Source of the DNA: Collybiopsis luxurians FD-317 M1
Lineage: Eukaryota > Basidiomycota > Agaricomycetes > Agaricales > Omphalotaceae
Direction of reading: 5' to 3'
DNA: 64,000 nucleotides
Assembly: GCA_000827265.1 (NCBI GenBank)
Contig: KN834758.1
Location: forward strand, 682,001 to 746,000
In this document: piece by piece, positions 31,631 through 44,519 of the stretch
How the letters are laid out: every line of letters begins with the position of its first letter
How positions within the stretch are numbered: the first letter of the stretch is position 1
Made by a program: the position numbers and the translations under genes
The notes under the pieces: generated by a model
Seen by the model: the letters and a program-made list of their open reading frames with translations, nothing else
The model's database searches: none
Told to the model about the DNA's origin: nothing

Positions 31631-32869
31631 TTATGTGTCTCTGGTTTTTTTAAACTCCTCCACCCATTTATGCTCTTCCTCGCCCTTTGGAAGGACAGCG
31701 AATGTGAGACAGTTGTCCTTCAGCTCCAATCCATCGAGAGGATCACCCTCCTTTGCTTTCGAAGCTTTGAAGACATCCTTCAAAGTCATCTTTTTCCCCA
31801 CTTTTAGCAGTCGCTTCCGTCGGGTCATCGCGTATATTACCAGATTCCCAGCCTTGTACTGATGCTTAGCGTCCCATTCTGGAGGAACAGCGGTAGGATC
31901 GAACATGATCTCCAAATGGGCAGCGAATGGAGTATCTTCGACGTATTCTGGTATGACATCGGAAGTTGCATATTGGGGATAAAGGAAGAACACAGGAAAA
32001 ATCATTGCGGTACCAGAGGGATCTTCCGGATCGAAATGTGGAGTATAAGGATTTTGTGAACCGTCGGTTTTCGGCAGGACAAATATATTTCGTTCCTTCG
32101 AACCAGTCAAAATTGCAGGTAGCTTTTAGACAAATTCGCGAACTACGTACTATATACGCGTTGTTTAGCTTCATCTTTGCTTTTTGCTCCTGTCGAATTC
32201 TCTCTTGCCGTTCCTGTTCTTTCTTGTCTTTTGCGGTTTTGAGCTTGCTAGCTCGCTCCATAACAGTCTGTACCGCCTTGTTGGCCTGATCATATTCCAG
32301 ACAGCGATTACAGCAGTCGATAGCTTCTTCGAGTCGGTCTAGAGCTGTAAGAGCCATGGCCGATCGATAATAGGCTTTCGAGGATTTTGGATTTTGGATA
32401 AGAACTCTTGAGCAATCTCGGAGGACAGAGCCGTAATTCTCTCAAGCCAACTGGCGTCAATTGGATTATGGTGAAAGAAATTTCAAAGAGACACATACTT
32501 AATTCTAGGTTGCAAGCTGCGCGATTGCACAAAAGAGCCTCCAGTAAAGTGAAAGTATCTGGCTTCGCATCTACTCCTTGCGTATAGAACCTCAGAGCTT
32601 CGCGGTAACGTTTTCCTTTAAAATATTCATTCCCTTGCTCCTTGAAGTTTTCAGCAACCTCTAAAATCTGCTGTGAATCCCCATGTTAAAGGTTCCTAAT
32701 TTTCCTTACCATCAGGAGTTCCTTCATGGGCAAGATTCTGTAAAGCTGCGAGAGTAGCGTTATCGGCTGGATCCTCATCGGGCAGAGACTTCATAAACAG
32801 TGGAACAGAATCAAAAGCGTCGAGCTTTGCCTGGATATCATCCGATGTCAGTGGCTGAGGTCCCGCCAT
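31631..32869 (-). CDS. CNS1: Hsp90 co-chaperone Cns1/TTC4, TPR protein
   Basis: Four exons (minus): 32869-32710, 32660-32499, 32440-32151, 32095-31631; 358 residues. Cns1/TTC4 binds Hsp90 and Hsp70 C-termini through a TPR clamp and assists translation elongation factor folding in yeast. The TPR block is at about 55-170: ENFKEQGNEYFKGKRYREAL, LLEALLCNRAACNLELKNYG, SSKAYYRSAMALTALDRLEEA, followed by a basic helix (KDKKEQERQERIRQEQKAK). The C-terminal Cns1/TTC4 wheel has NPYTPHFDPEDP and PVFFLYPQYATSDVI. The last intron is best taken as 55 nt (TATA|GTACGT...TTCGAAG); an alternative acceptor 27 nt earlier is in frame but gives a 28-nt intron. It shares a 156-bp promoter with bL12m. Confidence 0.93.
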
Positions 32870-33025
32870 GGTCGTAGAGCAATCGTAGAGAGGGGTGAGA
32901 TTTGGAATAGACGCCCAAAGCGCGTTCCACGTGCTGACAAATCACTTTCTGAAATTTTGCGCGCTAAATCGGGTTCTCTCGCTTTTGACCTTGACCGTGA
33001 CGCGCTTTCTGTGAATTTCAACGAC
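32870..33025. promoter_or_regulatory. bidirectional promoter CNS1 / bL12m
   Basis: Only 156 bp separate the two start codons, so both genes must share this region. It is GC-richer than average; no TATA box is visible on either side. Confidence 0.55.
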
Positions 33026-33843
33026 ATGGCTGTACGTGCATTATTCCTTTCTTTGTGCCCAGTTACTGAACCTTTACGTGCTCAAAGTCTCGCTGCTCCG
33101 GTCTCCTCCGTTCTTTTGCTCGTTCCACGTCTTTTGCTTCGCAAGTTTTCAGTCTGCCCCTTCTTCAAACTGGCTTGTTAATTTGCTTGGATAGATCTTC
33201 AAGGACAATCACTTCTTCATCACGATGGATGTCGACTGCAGCAGCAGATTCTTCTGCAAAACCATCCACGGACGCTACTATTAACAGAATTGTCGACGAC
33301 ATATCAGGGCTGACATTGCTACAGGCAGCCGACCTAGTTTCTCTTTTAAAGGTGCGTGTCATTGGTTTCTTTCCGGTTTCACGATATCTCACTTCTTTCA
33401 AAACAGTCTAGACTAAACATCCAAGAAATTGCCATGCCCGCTGCTTCTGCTGCACCCGTCACCGCTGCAGCTGCCGAGGCAGATGAACCTGCTGCTGCTG
33501 TGCGTTTTCATCCCTCTGTTCTCTTGTTTTCGTTCCTTTCTCATATGAATCGCGTGTGCAGGCAGCACCAAAAGAAAAGACAGTTTTCAATGTAAAATTA
33601 GAGTCGTTTGACGCCGGTTCCAAACCAAAGGTTATCCGTGAAGTGAAAGCCATGAATCCTACTCTTACCCTGATAGAGGTCTGTTGTTATTCTTTTCCTT
33701 CAAAAACTTTACTTACTTTGCTCTAGGCCAAGAAATTTGTCGAGTCCTTACCACAGACTTTGAAGGAGAACTTGCCCAAGGAAGAGGCGGAGAAAATGAT
33801 CAAGACTTTCGAGTCCCTCGGTGCAGTCGTCAAATTAGAGTAA
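33026..33843 (+). CDS. MRPL12: mitochondrial ribosomal protein bL12m
   Basis: Five exons: 33026-33031 (ATGGCT only), 33088-33351, 33407-33499, 33562-33678, 33727-33843; 198 residues. bL12 forms the flexible stalk that recruits translation factors. The joined N-terminus MASRCSGLLRSFARSTSFASQ and SSRTITSSSRWMST are an Arg/Ser-rich mitochondrial presequence. The dimerisation domain contains GLTLLQAADLVSLLK and LNIQEIAM, then an Ala-rich hinge, and the C-terminal domain EKTVFNVKLESFDAGSKPKV, IREVKAMNPTLTLIEAKKFVES and ENLPKEEAEKMIKTFESLGA. The six-base first exon is chosen because it gives a full presequence and a 56-nt intron. Confidence 0.95.
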
Positions 33844-34421
33844 TCATCTATATAATATACACCACTCAAATTTCTGTTATTCCACATATGCTTGCGCATG
33901 GATACTTGGGTCGCTTTGGATCTATGGATCTTGCGAATACAGCCAATGCGTCCGTGGCGAATGTCAATAATTGTAGCAAGCAGATACTGACTCGAGGGAC
34001 TAGAGTTTTCTCAGTTTGTATGGCTGGGCATGATGCGAATGTAGCGAAAGAAAGACAGTGCTACGTCTTTCAACTCTGCAGATGGGCTTGCTCTTAATCA
34101 TGAGTTCTAGCTCTTCCTCCCTTACTATTTTAGGTGGAACTCAGCGAAATGTGTATTGATGCCCATCTTTTGAGTTATCCCTTACGGGGCGTGAAGGCGA
34201 CTCGTATTGACCAAGAAACTCATATTCGTTATTTCCATATACAGTACACTCAATTGTTCGACGTACAAGACTTCAATTTTCCCCCCGTCCCTTCATCTGT
34301 CCAATCAATATCTTTACCTTCACCTTCAGTAGCAAGAACATCGACATCGGTCCTCGAAAACCCAGAAAGTCTGTATAACGTCTTCACTACCAGCTCGTGT
34401 AAATAGTAGAGACACATACCT
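33844..34421. other. convergent intergenic region
   Basis: This 578-bp gap holds the 3' ends of bL12m and the DUF3638 gene. A 90-codon plus frame (34134-34406) and an overlapping minus frame show no motif and no codon pattern I trust. Nothing else seen. Confidence 0.45.
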
Positions 34422-37400
34422 TCAACCCCGCTGTTCGAATTCATCCTTCAGCAAAACTCTCCCATGGACGACTTTTCCCCATTGCGTTGACAGATACTTA
34501 TTGCTTTTCCTCCGCAGCGACGTCAGCTCCTTCAAGAACGGTATCGGACTTGAAACAAACGGACAGCCGCTATAAAATGCCTCGATTTGTCCCATGTTGG
34601 GTCCCCTCGCTTCTGGCCGAACGAAACCATCGCTGTTTATGACTGGACTTTCCATATCCTCCAAATAGGTACCCACGCCGAGAAACGCGCACAAGTTGCG
34701 ATAAACATCAAAGTTGGCAAAATAGAGTTGACCGGAAAAAAGGTTGAGCTGGGAAATGACAAGCGTATCGGGGCCGTTCCAGTTGGGTTTGAGAGGCGGT
34801 ATGCAAATGAATTTCAAGTCCTCAAATGTGGACATCTCGCGTCTGACACGAGGGGCATATACGTGAAGATTGACTTTAGTGCTCTTTCGTATGGCTGGAA
34901 GGAGTTCCTGCACCTCGTACGGACTGAGGACAACGATGTTCATTACAGACATCTTTGAAGCGCGACATGAGAGTAGCCAATTCACCGGTCGCATGTGTTC
35001 CTTTGATGTCTCGTTCTGTGAAATAGCTACCGCGAAATCTCTCGTCGCCCACAGCTGCGTACTCCAGGGATATATAGACTCTTGGAGCTGCGTCCGTACC
35101 GCCGAGGGAACCGTATTAAAAAGCGGCCGAAATGCATTAGATGTTGTTTTGAGAATGCCTGTGTCGATAAGTCTAGCAACATCCTGATGAATACTGTGAG
35201 GAAGAGGTGTAGCGGGTGGTGGACGCTCCAACTGGCGCTCCTGCTCGATCTCCTGCGCAACTTCCCTCTCCTGCTCCTCGTCCACACTCGCATCACCAAT
35301 ATTCGTTATTCCTAACAAATCCAATCGAGTCTGCATATCTGGAATCAACCGTACTTTCGAGCCGGTAGAGGACGCGAAGGCGGAGGCGGAGGGCGGCAGG
35401 TAGAGTTGTTCAAGAGTCCTTGCTTCAGGGCGTTGCCAAGCAGAACGGAGCTTATCAATATCGGGCGTTGCGCCAGACTTTTCCATGGCCGACCATACAG
35501 CGTCTCTTTCGTGAAATTCGACGCCTTGCTGTACCCAATGAGGTATATGATGTTCTATGTCTTCGCATGTCCTCAGCATTGCCCATCGCAAAATATCGAT
35601 GACTTGAACTACATCTGTGCTGTTCTTCTTAGCGTCGGCTCGAATGGCCCTAGCTATTTCCAGGGGCGCAAAGAACAAAACACTTTGTCCGTGCCCTAGT
35701 TGGCGTAATCTCATACAGGCTGCACAATAAATCCGTTAAAGTTTGTATGCCACAGAGAGTTGATAAGTTACTTGCCTTGTACCAGCCTGTCCTTAGTGAC
35801 ATTCTCTCCCAGCGTTACCAACGCACGAGCTCCGCGAGTAAACTTCAGGTCCGTTCCCCGAGTATGTGCATCGTCGAGATAGATTACACAGTCGCCGAGT
35901 CTGTCTCGGAAAGACGAGAAGACAAATGGCTCAATGGCACCGTCACGTGTGAGTACTGTGATTTCATCTTTATCGTCAAAGTATATGGCGGCTTGCGCTT
36001 TACTGTCATTGTTCAGCCACATTCGAACAACATCGTGATTTACTTTGAGAATCTGGGCGCCCACATCGAATAGAACGCGTACGGATTTTGACGCCATATA
36101 GGAAAGCAAGGTTTCCAGGGGGACATGCTCAACTCGCAAATCGTCTGGAGTAATGCACGGTCCATTTTCGGGCTGTTGGAGGTAAGAAAGCACTCTCGCA
36201 CTAGTACTCTCCTGCCCGGCAAGGTCTTTTTGGTAGATGGACGTCGGCAGGAGATGGCGATTGTCATTTGTACCGCTGAAGCCAGTTTTCAGCTGCTTGC
36301 TTTTCTCCGCTAGATCCCAAGCAGACGTAGAGAGCTTGTGTGGAAACTCCTTTGCAGCTTTAGGAAATACCACAGCAGAAAGATAGAAGTCTATTACACG
36401 CTTTGTCCGGCGAAATCGAGGCACAAGGACGTCGGTGAGCAGTACTGGATCTTCGAGGTTGATTCCAGTTTCCCGACGAAGCTCTGGGGGTAGGTCCAGT
36501 CCAGTAGTCCATGCCTCATATTCTGCTGCTACGTTTTCCGAATTCAATAGTAGCTGGAATGCGGAGAGAAGCTGATCTTTGTCCAAGCCTCGATAGTAGT
36601 AGGATAGACATGTCAAGAGCAGGGCAATGTCGGGATGTCCAAACTCGGCACTTGGAGAGGGAACATCTTTAGCTCGGAATGGGACAGCCAGCAGAGTCCG
36701 CGTCATATCTAACCCATAGTCAACTCTCCAACGCCGCTTCGATAGCACATAGGTGAGCAAGCCTTGACCAAGAAGACCTCTTAATAAGAGGACACTGCCC
36801 CATTTTCCACTCGACTCAAAACAGTGTTTAGCAAAAGCAGCGATATTAGAGTCCACCTCAAATTGAGTGATAAATGTTCGGATAACTTCGCGATCTGCAG
36901 GATCAAGGAACCTGAAGTGTATATTCTCTAGTCTCCCTTCCATGATATCATCCGCTAACCTTGCTACCAAATATTTAGCGGGATCGACTTTGAGCAGACG
37001 TACTGAAGGAAAAGATCCGGTCTCGCTATTGTGGGCTTCTACATCGACATCCGACGGAAATTGACACTTGAGTTCATCGACATGGCGAGATACCAAAGAA
37101 AGGACTTGTTGAACTGTCGTCCATCGATCAGGATGATCCTCTAGGGGCTGCTGCTGCCCCATTGTGTAAATGAGCTGATACTTTGAGTGTAATATTTCAT
37201 CACTTTCATCTAGAATATCTCGAGAACGCTGTGACAACCACTTTTGAATTTCTAGAAGGATTGGACCCGCGGGGTGACCTGTGACAAGTTTTTCGACTGT
37301 CAGAAGGCGGAAGGAAAGGAGATGCTCTGGTTGCGCAACAAGTACACCTCCTGCAGCCAGACATTCCTGCAAGAGAGACCGGAGCGTATTGATTTCGGTG

Positions 37401-40400
37401 GATCCTAGATTCGCGGAACGAGAAAAGGGAAGGAAGAACAGGCGACGATCACATAGGCCTGTCAAACGGGCTGCGAGGAGATGGAACATTTGACGTGAAA
37501 GAGGTTTCAAAACAATAAGCCGAACTAAGGTTTTGCGGTCGGCCAAGGTTGCCACTGCGAGAGGTGCGATAACTGATGTCTTTCCTTCACCCATATTGAG
37601 CTGAAATGTTGTATTTTCGGCGGAGGCGGGTGATATCATTTCCTGTAGTACATCGTGCTGTAATGGACGAAGGGTGAATCCACTCTCTATCTGTGTATGA
37701 AAATTTTTTCAGATGTTCTGTTCACATAGCAGCTAGATGATGAAGATATTTTCTCACCTGCATCAAGACCCAATCCGGATTATGAACGGCCTCGTTCAGT
37801 GAGATAGGAATAGCTTCAACCTCCTTGGAATAATGTGGGCTGCCGTTTCGCATGAACTCATGCATTCGTCGAGCTCGCTGTAGATAGATCAATTCACAAC
37901 CAAGAGCTGTCAAGGTATGTCGCCAATTTTTTGAATAGCATTCCCTCGAGTCGATACAGAGCTGGTGAAGGAGTATCCTAACTGTTAGTCTAGGCCATTG
38001 ACCCGCTTTCTCCAGAAGATGCTCCGCAGTTGTCCGAGGTTGCAAGCTGTTCATGATGCATTCTTTGATATCAGTAAAGCTATCACGACATAACTGCTGA
38101 TGTTGATTATGCTGCTGGATGTCATGCGCTGGTGGAACTCTCTGCGAGCGGAGCGCGCGACGACTTTTGTCGAGCTGGAATCCATAGAGCCGCAGGAGTG
38201 GTCTAGGTGACTGGGAGAATTCGTTCAGCAGCCTTCCCAGCTCTTCGGTGTCAGGGATGTCAGATATCCTACCCTCGAGGGTCCCAACTACCATTGAATT
38301 GCTGTCATCTCTCCGCTCACCGAGAATCGGTGGTTCAAAGTTCTTCAACAAACCCTTCATCGAGATCCTTTTCGAAAGGTACTGTATCGGCGTGGTTGGA
38401 GCTGCGGGAATAGTGATCTCACCCGGTGGCAAAATAGTTGAAGTTTGATAGCCAGTAGTACGAAGCACAGTCTGTAATGTAGAGAAGAATCGCTGCAACT
38501 CTCGGTTTTGAAACCAGTTTGCAAAAAGATTCTGCATAGATTCTTGCAGATTGTTCATATCGAAAAGACGGACAAAATCTCGATTGGATGGTGCTTTGAC
38601 CTTTGAACTTGGCCACTGCGACATGTACAGCTGCGCTATTTGCTGTGAAAGAAGTCTCTTCTGTCGCTCGTAATCCTCCTCGACACGCTGCACAAATGTC
38701 CATTCATCCTCATCTTGACCCTGAGATAAATTTTTTGCATCCCAAGATGCCGAGTCCAAATCGCGCGCTGCATTAGACGCAAGCGTTGTAAGTCGTTCAA
38801 ATTCTGGTCCAAAACCGTGACGAAGGTCATAACAGGAACATTGCGAGGATCGGAAGGGGAGAAGAAGGATCCCAGGCTTGAATTGTGGGTTTATCGGGAA
38901 AGCCAGAAAAACAGGGATAAGTTCAGCAAAATTCGGACTATGATAGGCCATCGCAACCAGTGTGAATAGAGCCGAGTAGTGTATCATTACTCCTTGCTTT
39001 CTCAGAGCATCAAACACAGACAGAAACGACTCGCCGAAATGCGGCGCCAGCCAGGAGGAGTTGTAGGAGATATCGATTTCCATTTCAGCTGCCGGTGATA
39101 CAGGGTTCCAATCATCGAGTAAGGCAAAAATTTCAGGAAAAGTCGCGTCTGCATCAAGCAAACCTTTGGTAAAAGAAAGATTGATCTCCTGGGAAGTTCT
39201 TGACACTCCAGGCGCCGGCCTGATAGAGCGAAGGCTGTAGGAGGTGTCTCGCGAGGATAGATCGCTGATATCCTGAAGATCAGGACTGTGATAAAATCCT
39301 TCGTAATACTCAGCTTTCTTCATCAGCGCTGGTGAAGACTGATCGGATGCGAGGGAGATGGGGCTTGTAGTCTGACCTTGATTAAAGATAGCCAGCTTCT
39401 GAGCATAATCAATGATGCGTTGTGTCATACGGTGAAAAGCACTGTGTTGGCTCAGTGGAGGTAAGCAGGATTGCCAATCGACAGTTTGCATGTCCTTCAG
39501 ATGCTTCGGATAAAAGGTGCGTTTGGGACATAACTCCGCTATTGATTTGAGAAGTTCTCGGTCGGCAGATTCCAGTTCCAGAAAAGTGATGCATGATGCA
39601 GACGAGTACTCCAGCAAGGCTTCTTCCGTCCCAGTTCTCCCGGTAAGCGGATCGGGCAGTCGTCCGCTGGTAACAGCATGAAGATAGACTTTGTATAGGC
39701 ACGATGTGAGACTTCTCGCCTGCAGATAACCGAGATCCATGTCAATTAGATATTCGTGATATTTAGCGTGCTTCATTGACTCCGGTGTCGAACAATCAGT
39801 GCATATCTCGACAGAAACATGATGGGAGCTCTTCTGAACTTGAATTTTACCGTGAGGAATTAGCACTCTCCTCGGCTCAAGAGATGACGAATCGACTGGA
39901 CGAAGTACAAGCTGATTGTGAAGTCCGAACATTGTTCCTGTGGACCGATTGCTATCAATGCAAAATCCTGGTATGTTTTTACTTTGAAGCAACTGATTTT
40001 TCAGCTGAAAGGCGGAGCGGAAGCGAGGAAGGTCCACCGTAACGATACCGTCGGACAAAATGACAAGCATCTCATTAGGATATTCCAGAGAAGAGAGCTG
40101 TGAGCTGAGCATGCTCATAGTTCGGCTGTTAGGATCAATAAGATGAACAGTGGGCCCCATCGTCATTTGTGGGGAGCCGATAATGTCAATGATGCACTTG
40201 TCGGAGGGAGAATGCCAGATGGAATCGAGAGGCGACAGCTCAACGGCCTGCTTGGAGATTTGAAGCCAGTGAACGTAATCCCTGACTAACGGGCTAGGAA
40301 GATCCCGTAAAAAGTAGTTATGGGGAATGAGCTCGGCGATGTCTTTTCCTTGTCTTGTTCTGATAATCAACCCGTCTGGATCTTGAGTAGAAAAATGGAT

Positions 40401-43400
40401 CTACAGCGCAGAATTGCGAACGGTGAGCTAGAAAAATGGAGAAGGCTAACGTATCGTACATACCTCCCTCCCCTCGACAAGATCACGGGTTACATATTCC
40501 ATCCCAGGCATGTCAGAGGGAATGACCTCAAGAATTCTCTGGTTCAGGTATGTTAGCACACTATCAATATCAAACTACAGACCACAGCTGGCAAGACTCA
40601 CTGATCCCAAACATCTTGTATATAAAGGATGACTGGTAATCTCTCTTGGCAAATGACCAACTGGTTTTCCTTCAACTAGAAGCTGCCCGTTGATTAAATC
40701 CATATGCAACTGCTGTTGCATTCCTCCGGAGAATGATGGTGCTGTCCTTGATTGGATCCAGTGTTCCCCTGGTTTTCGAAGTTGATACCAGTTGCCACCA
40801 AGTCGGTACGCAGGCCATAGTAGTTTCACAGCTTGATGAACCCCGGTACTGTCATTCCTTATGAGAAGGGAGAGGCGGTCGTAAGCGTTGATGGATATTC
40901 TCTCATTTCGGTCCAGCATCCGACAAAACTTATCTGAGAGCCCTTTACGGTTTGGCGGTGTGTTCTCATACACAACGGCTGCACAGTACATGAAAGTGGA
41001 GATGTCGTGACTGGTGTTTAGAAGATTTGCGAGATGGGCTGGATCCCCGCTGTAAGTCGCTCTACACGTAGCAGCAATCTCGCAAAGATGAAGTGAAAGC
41101 TTGGAGGCATGATCTTCATTTGCGGAGGAGACTTTCGCCACCAACTGTGTCATCCAGTCCAACCCAATCTGTCGAGCATGACGAAGAAGCTGGCATGCTC
41201 GAGCTTCAACAGCAGACATTCGACTTCCAGCCATGAGACGACAGATGAGAAGGATTACCCCTCTCAGACCGGCGACGGCATCCCAGTTTGATGACATTGT
41301 GAGCATCAGATTTTCCAAACTATCCAGCAATTTGTCACTGAATGACTCGTTTGCGAGATCGCGATGCCAATCCAGAATCAACTGTTCTTCATTCTCCCAA
41401 TTTCCGACCTGAAATGCAGCTTGCAGGAGAAGAGTATGGACGGGTTCTGCACGGAATGTTAGATCGCCAGTGACAAGTTCGCGCGCAATGTTCATCCGCT
41501 GCAGTCTTCCACCGCTCCGGAGCGAACCAAACGCGACAAATTCATGGAGACTGAGATCAGCATGACTATTTGCTTGCTCGGCAATGACCTTGTTGGATGT
41601 GTGAGTGGTGTCTGCAAGGGAAAACTGCAATGATTTGTACGGCTCTGAAACTAATGGGGTGCACATATGCTTAAAAGATGCGAGCTCGAAAGGTCTGTCC
41701 GCGGCCCAACATTCATTAGAGATCTCGTACATTTTCCATGTACTTCCACAGTTAACAATAACATCGCCCTCTTTCGCCGGGATAGAACGACTGCAATAGT
41801 GCGAGTTGCGGAACGATTTCGTTGTTGTAGCCAAGGTGAAACGAAGAGGCTGCGAAGGTTGTGGCAAGTTGTAAGTACCTGGAAGTTTGCCATGCTGTCC
41901 GGCCTTACTGCGACGGTTCTGAGATGATATACCAACATCATAGAGCAGCAGCCAAGTTGCAGCCCTCCAGTATTCAAATGGTCGAGGGCAATCAAGTTCA
42001 AAGCAAACACGTTTTGCTGCTGCAGGCTGAGAGGGTAGAGGCCACTCGTCCACTTCTATTTTGGGTATTTTTTTTGCCTGTGAAAGTAACTTGCACTTCA
42101 AGCAGGCACTGGTATCTTCGTGATACCTCCCCTTTTTTTTCGAGTATGTGCTTTTATGGTCGTGGGAATGGGAGTTTGCTCGCTTGGCCAGGCTGTGATA
42201 CAGTTCATTTCGCTCCTTCAGAATCCGCCGACACGAACTCCGCTTCTCCTCGGCGCGGTGTTCAATGCGTTGTTTTAACGACTGAAGTGAAGAGGATGAA
42301 TCAAAATATTGTTGGTAAAATGTGGTGGAACGTTCCGAATCAGTGAATATGCCATCTTTTCTTTGCGCATTGTTTTTACGGTTGGAAATGTGATGCACTA
42401 TATCTCGTAGCGCGAGGAGCTCATCTGTCTGCCGTAGAAGAAGAACCTCCAAGAGGGTTGTATTAATTTCGGGAGGGTACTGAGCCAGAAGAGGCAGCTG
42501 AGCAACGGCAAGTTTGTCAAGTGAAACCCACAACGCGAGTAAGGCAAGAAGCATATGCGATTGATCCTCCGGATTTTGCTTAGAATATATTCTCCGTGCG
42601 CCAGCTAGATATGTATCCATAGACCTATAGACAATCTCGGTAGCATCGTCACACGTCAGATTGCTAGATGTCCAGCGACCCAGACGAGTGTGAACAAGAT
42701 ACTCGAAATCTGCAAGAGCAGCACGATTGTCGTCGTCGAAAGCCTTTTCGAGCCGGCGTGAAGAAAGGTTGCGGAAGTCTGCCTCATAGCGGAGGCGAGG
42801 AAGAGGTTTCGGGTTAAACATAGAAGATGAAGGTGAAAATTCGGAGCGCTGAAGGCCTCGAATAATGCGAGGTCGGGCGTGTTGCAGGCGAAGGTATGTA
42901 TCCGCCTCAAGGTTTAAAGATTCCGGATCCCATTCCGGTGATTGCGCTTGAAGTTGTTGAATCTCCTCCCATCTACACTGTAAGACCCAATCAACAGCAT
43001 CAGATGCTTGCTGTGCCGCAGACAAGACATATGGCGGCACCCCGAGACCGTTCATGCCGCCTAAAAACCGAGTTTCCAGCTTATGAATGCGCCTGGCAGT
43101 CTTCACGCGCATTACATAGAGCAAATCGGTGTCAAGCTCAGAATAGTCTTGAACAGCTTTTTGCAGGAGACGGGCGTGTGCAAAAGCCATAAAGGCCTTG
43201 AATCGGTCATAACCGTGGTCACCGTAAGCAAGTGCGAGCTGTAAGCCAACTCGAAGGACGAGATACACCGGCGACCTTCTCCATGGAAGATAGGTACTCT
43301 TCCACAGAATATCATCACCGATGCGCTTATTCACGTAGCGCACGTCCTTTTGAGGGGTAGGGGAACCAATACCGTGCAAAATGCCCATTAAAAGCTCCGA

Positions 43401-44119
43401 GATGTACTTTGGATCGGGAACGTCTCGTATCTCAGAGACTGTCGACTTTGCTTTCTTTGTGTGCGCTGCAGCTTCAACGAGCTCATCCCTGTTCATGTGA
43501 TATAAGAAATTGACGAGCTGGGATCTGAAAAACGAGTCGAGCCACACAGAGGAGGGTACTGTGATCGCCGGTCCCGGGAAGGTACATGCCAGTCGAGCTT
43601 CTGTTGCCATGACCTGGGCATTTGGAAAAGATACCTCAAAGGCAGAAAACGAGACGTCGCCGTTGGACATTCGACGCACGAAGAGACCAGCATTCTGCTT
43701 CTTAATATAGAGAATGAGAAAGCCTGTGCGTCGTCAATACAAATGAATTAAAAAAATTCCATGGGCAAGACTTACCTCCAACAGACAAACGTTGCTGAAA
43801 CTCTTCTAGGCTCTCCATCATGAGATCGTCGTCTTCCTGTAACTTCTGGAAACAATGAAGCATTCTAACAACATGCTTCCACTCCTTTTGAGCTGCGGCA
43901 TCCAAGTAATACTCAAACTGAGAAGGATATGTTTAGTTTCGAGGAAGGGAGACTAGTTGGAAAAATACAAACTTCTTCAGCGAGCCCGGTAAATGCCTTG
44001 CACAGAGCAAAGCTATTCGATGTACTAATGTCGCTTTCCTGCGGCAACTGCGGAGGAAAGAAAACATGGTTGATTATGAAGTTCATATTTTTTAGCTTTT
44101 CGTCTGGACTATCGTTCAT
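34422..44119 (-). CDS. giant DUF3638/DUF3645 protein
   Basis: Seven exons (minus): 44119-43973, 43917-43776, 43723-40602, 40538-40464, 40400-37758, 37690-35776, 35719-34422; 3113 residues, typical for this family. The start MNDSPDEKLKNMNFIINHVF followed by FPPQLPQESD matches family N-termini. A helicase-like Walker A (NMGEGKTS, about 2075-2082) begins the DUF3638 part, followed by an acidic DILDESDEIL near 2205 that resembles a Walker B, then further conserved blocks (TRGTDLKFTRGARALVTLG). Databases sometimes name these proteins ubiquitinyl hydrolase, but I see no classic deubiquitinase triad, so I keep the domain name. Intron 6 is GC-AG (CAAG|GCAAGT...GTGCAG) and splits the conserved KDRLVQACMRLRQLG. 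The role is unknown; size suggests a scaffold-type ATPase. Confidence 0.92.
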
Positions 44120-44251
44120 TTCGAAGATTAGTTTGCGCTATATCTCAGATGAGTGGCAAAGCAAGTGGGGTAAGAGAGGGAAGAAAAAGCAGCAGCGAGT
44201 CCAAGGACATGAGGCAGCCTATGCAGATATAGGGTATTTTCTGTTTTCGAA

Positions 44252-44519
44252 TCAGTCCGATCGATTTTGTGGGCGCAGATAGACGCCACCCATGCATGGC
44301 CAATAATCTTCATTGAGAATTCTATTCAGTGAGTCGAAATAGAGTTCCGTAGTCGCTATAAGGTTTGTATTAGTGTCTTCTTTCAAGATGCGCAGTTCAA
44401 AAACGTGGCATCACTTACTTACACATACCCAGTAGAGTAGCACCGAATACGTGGTCTAAGAGGAGAAAAGGTAAAAGTTGTTTCGAAGGTCGGAATCCCC
44501 ACTCTATGTTCTCATCCAT
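44252..44519 (-). CDS. possible small two-exon gene, unknown
   Basis: A 64-residue model: exon 44519-44429 (MDENIEWGFRPSKQLLPF...), canonical intron (GG|GTATGTG...CTTATAG), exon 44355-44252 ending NEDYWPCMGGVYLRPQNRSD. The peptide composition looks protein-like, the splice pair is good and the frame is kept. In-frame codons extend further upstream of the ATG without a stop for about 30 bases, so it may be the end of a longer or decayed gene. It lies 132 bp upstream of the DUF3638 start on the same strand. I cannot assign it to a family. Confidence 0.3.

Noticed and set aside
33684..34406. Frames of 90-137 codons around the end of bL12m
   Set aside because: The first partly overlaps a bL12m exon in another frame; the others have no motif and sit between convergent genes.
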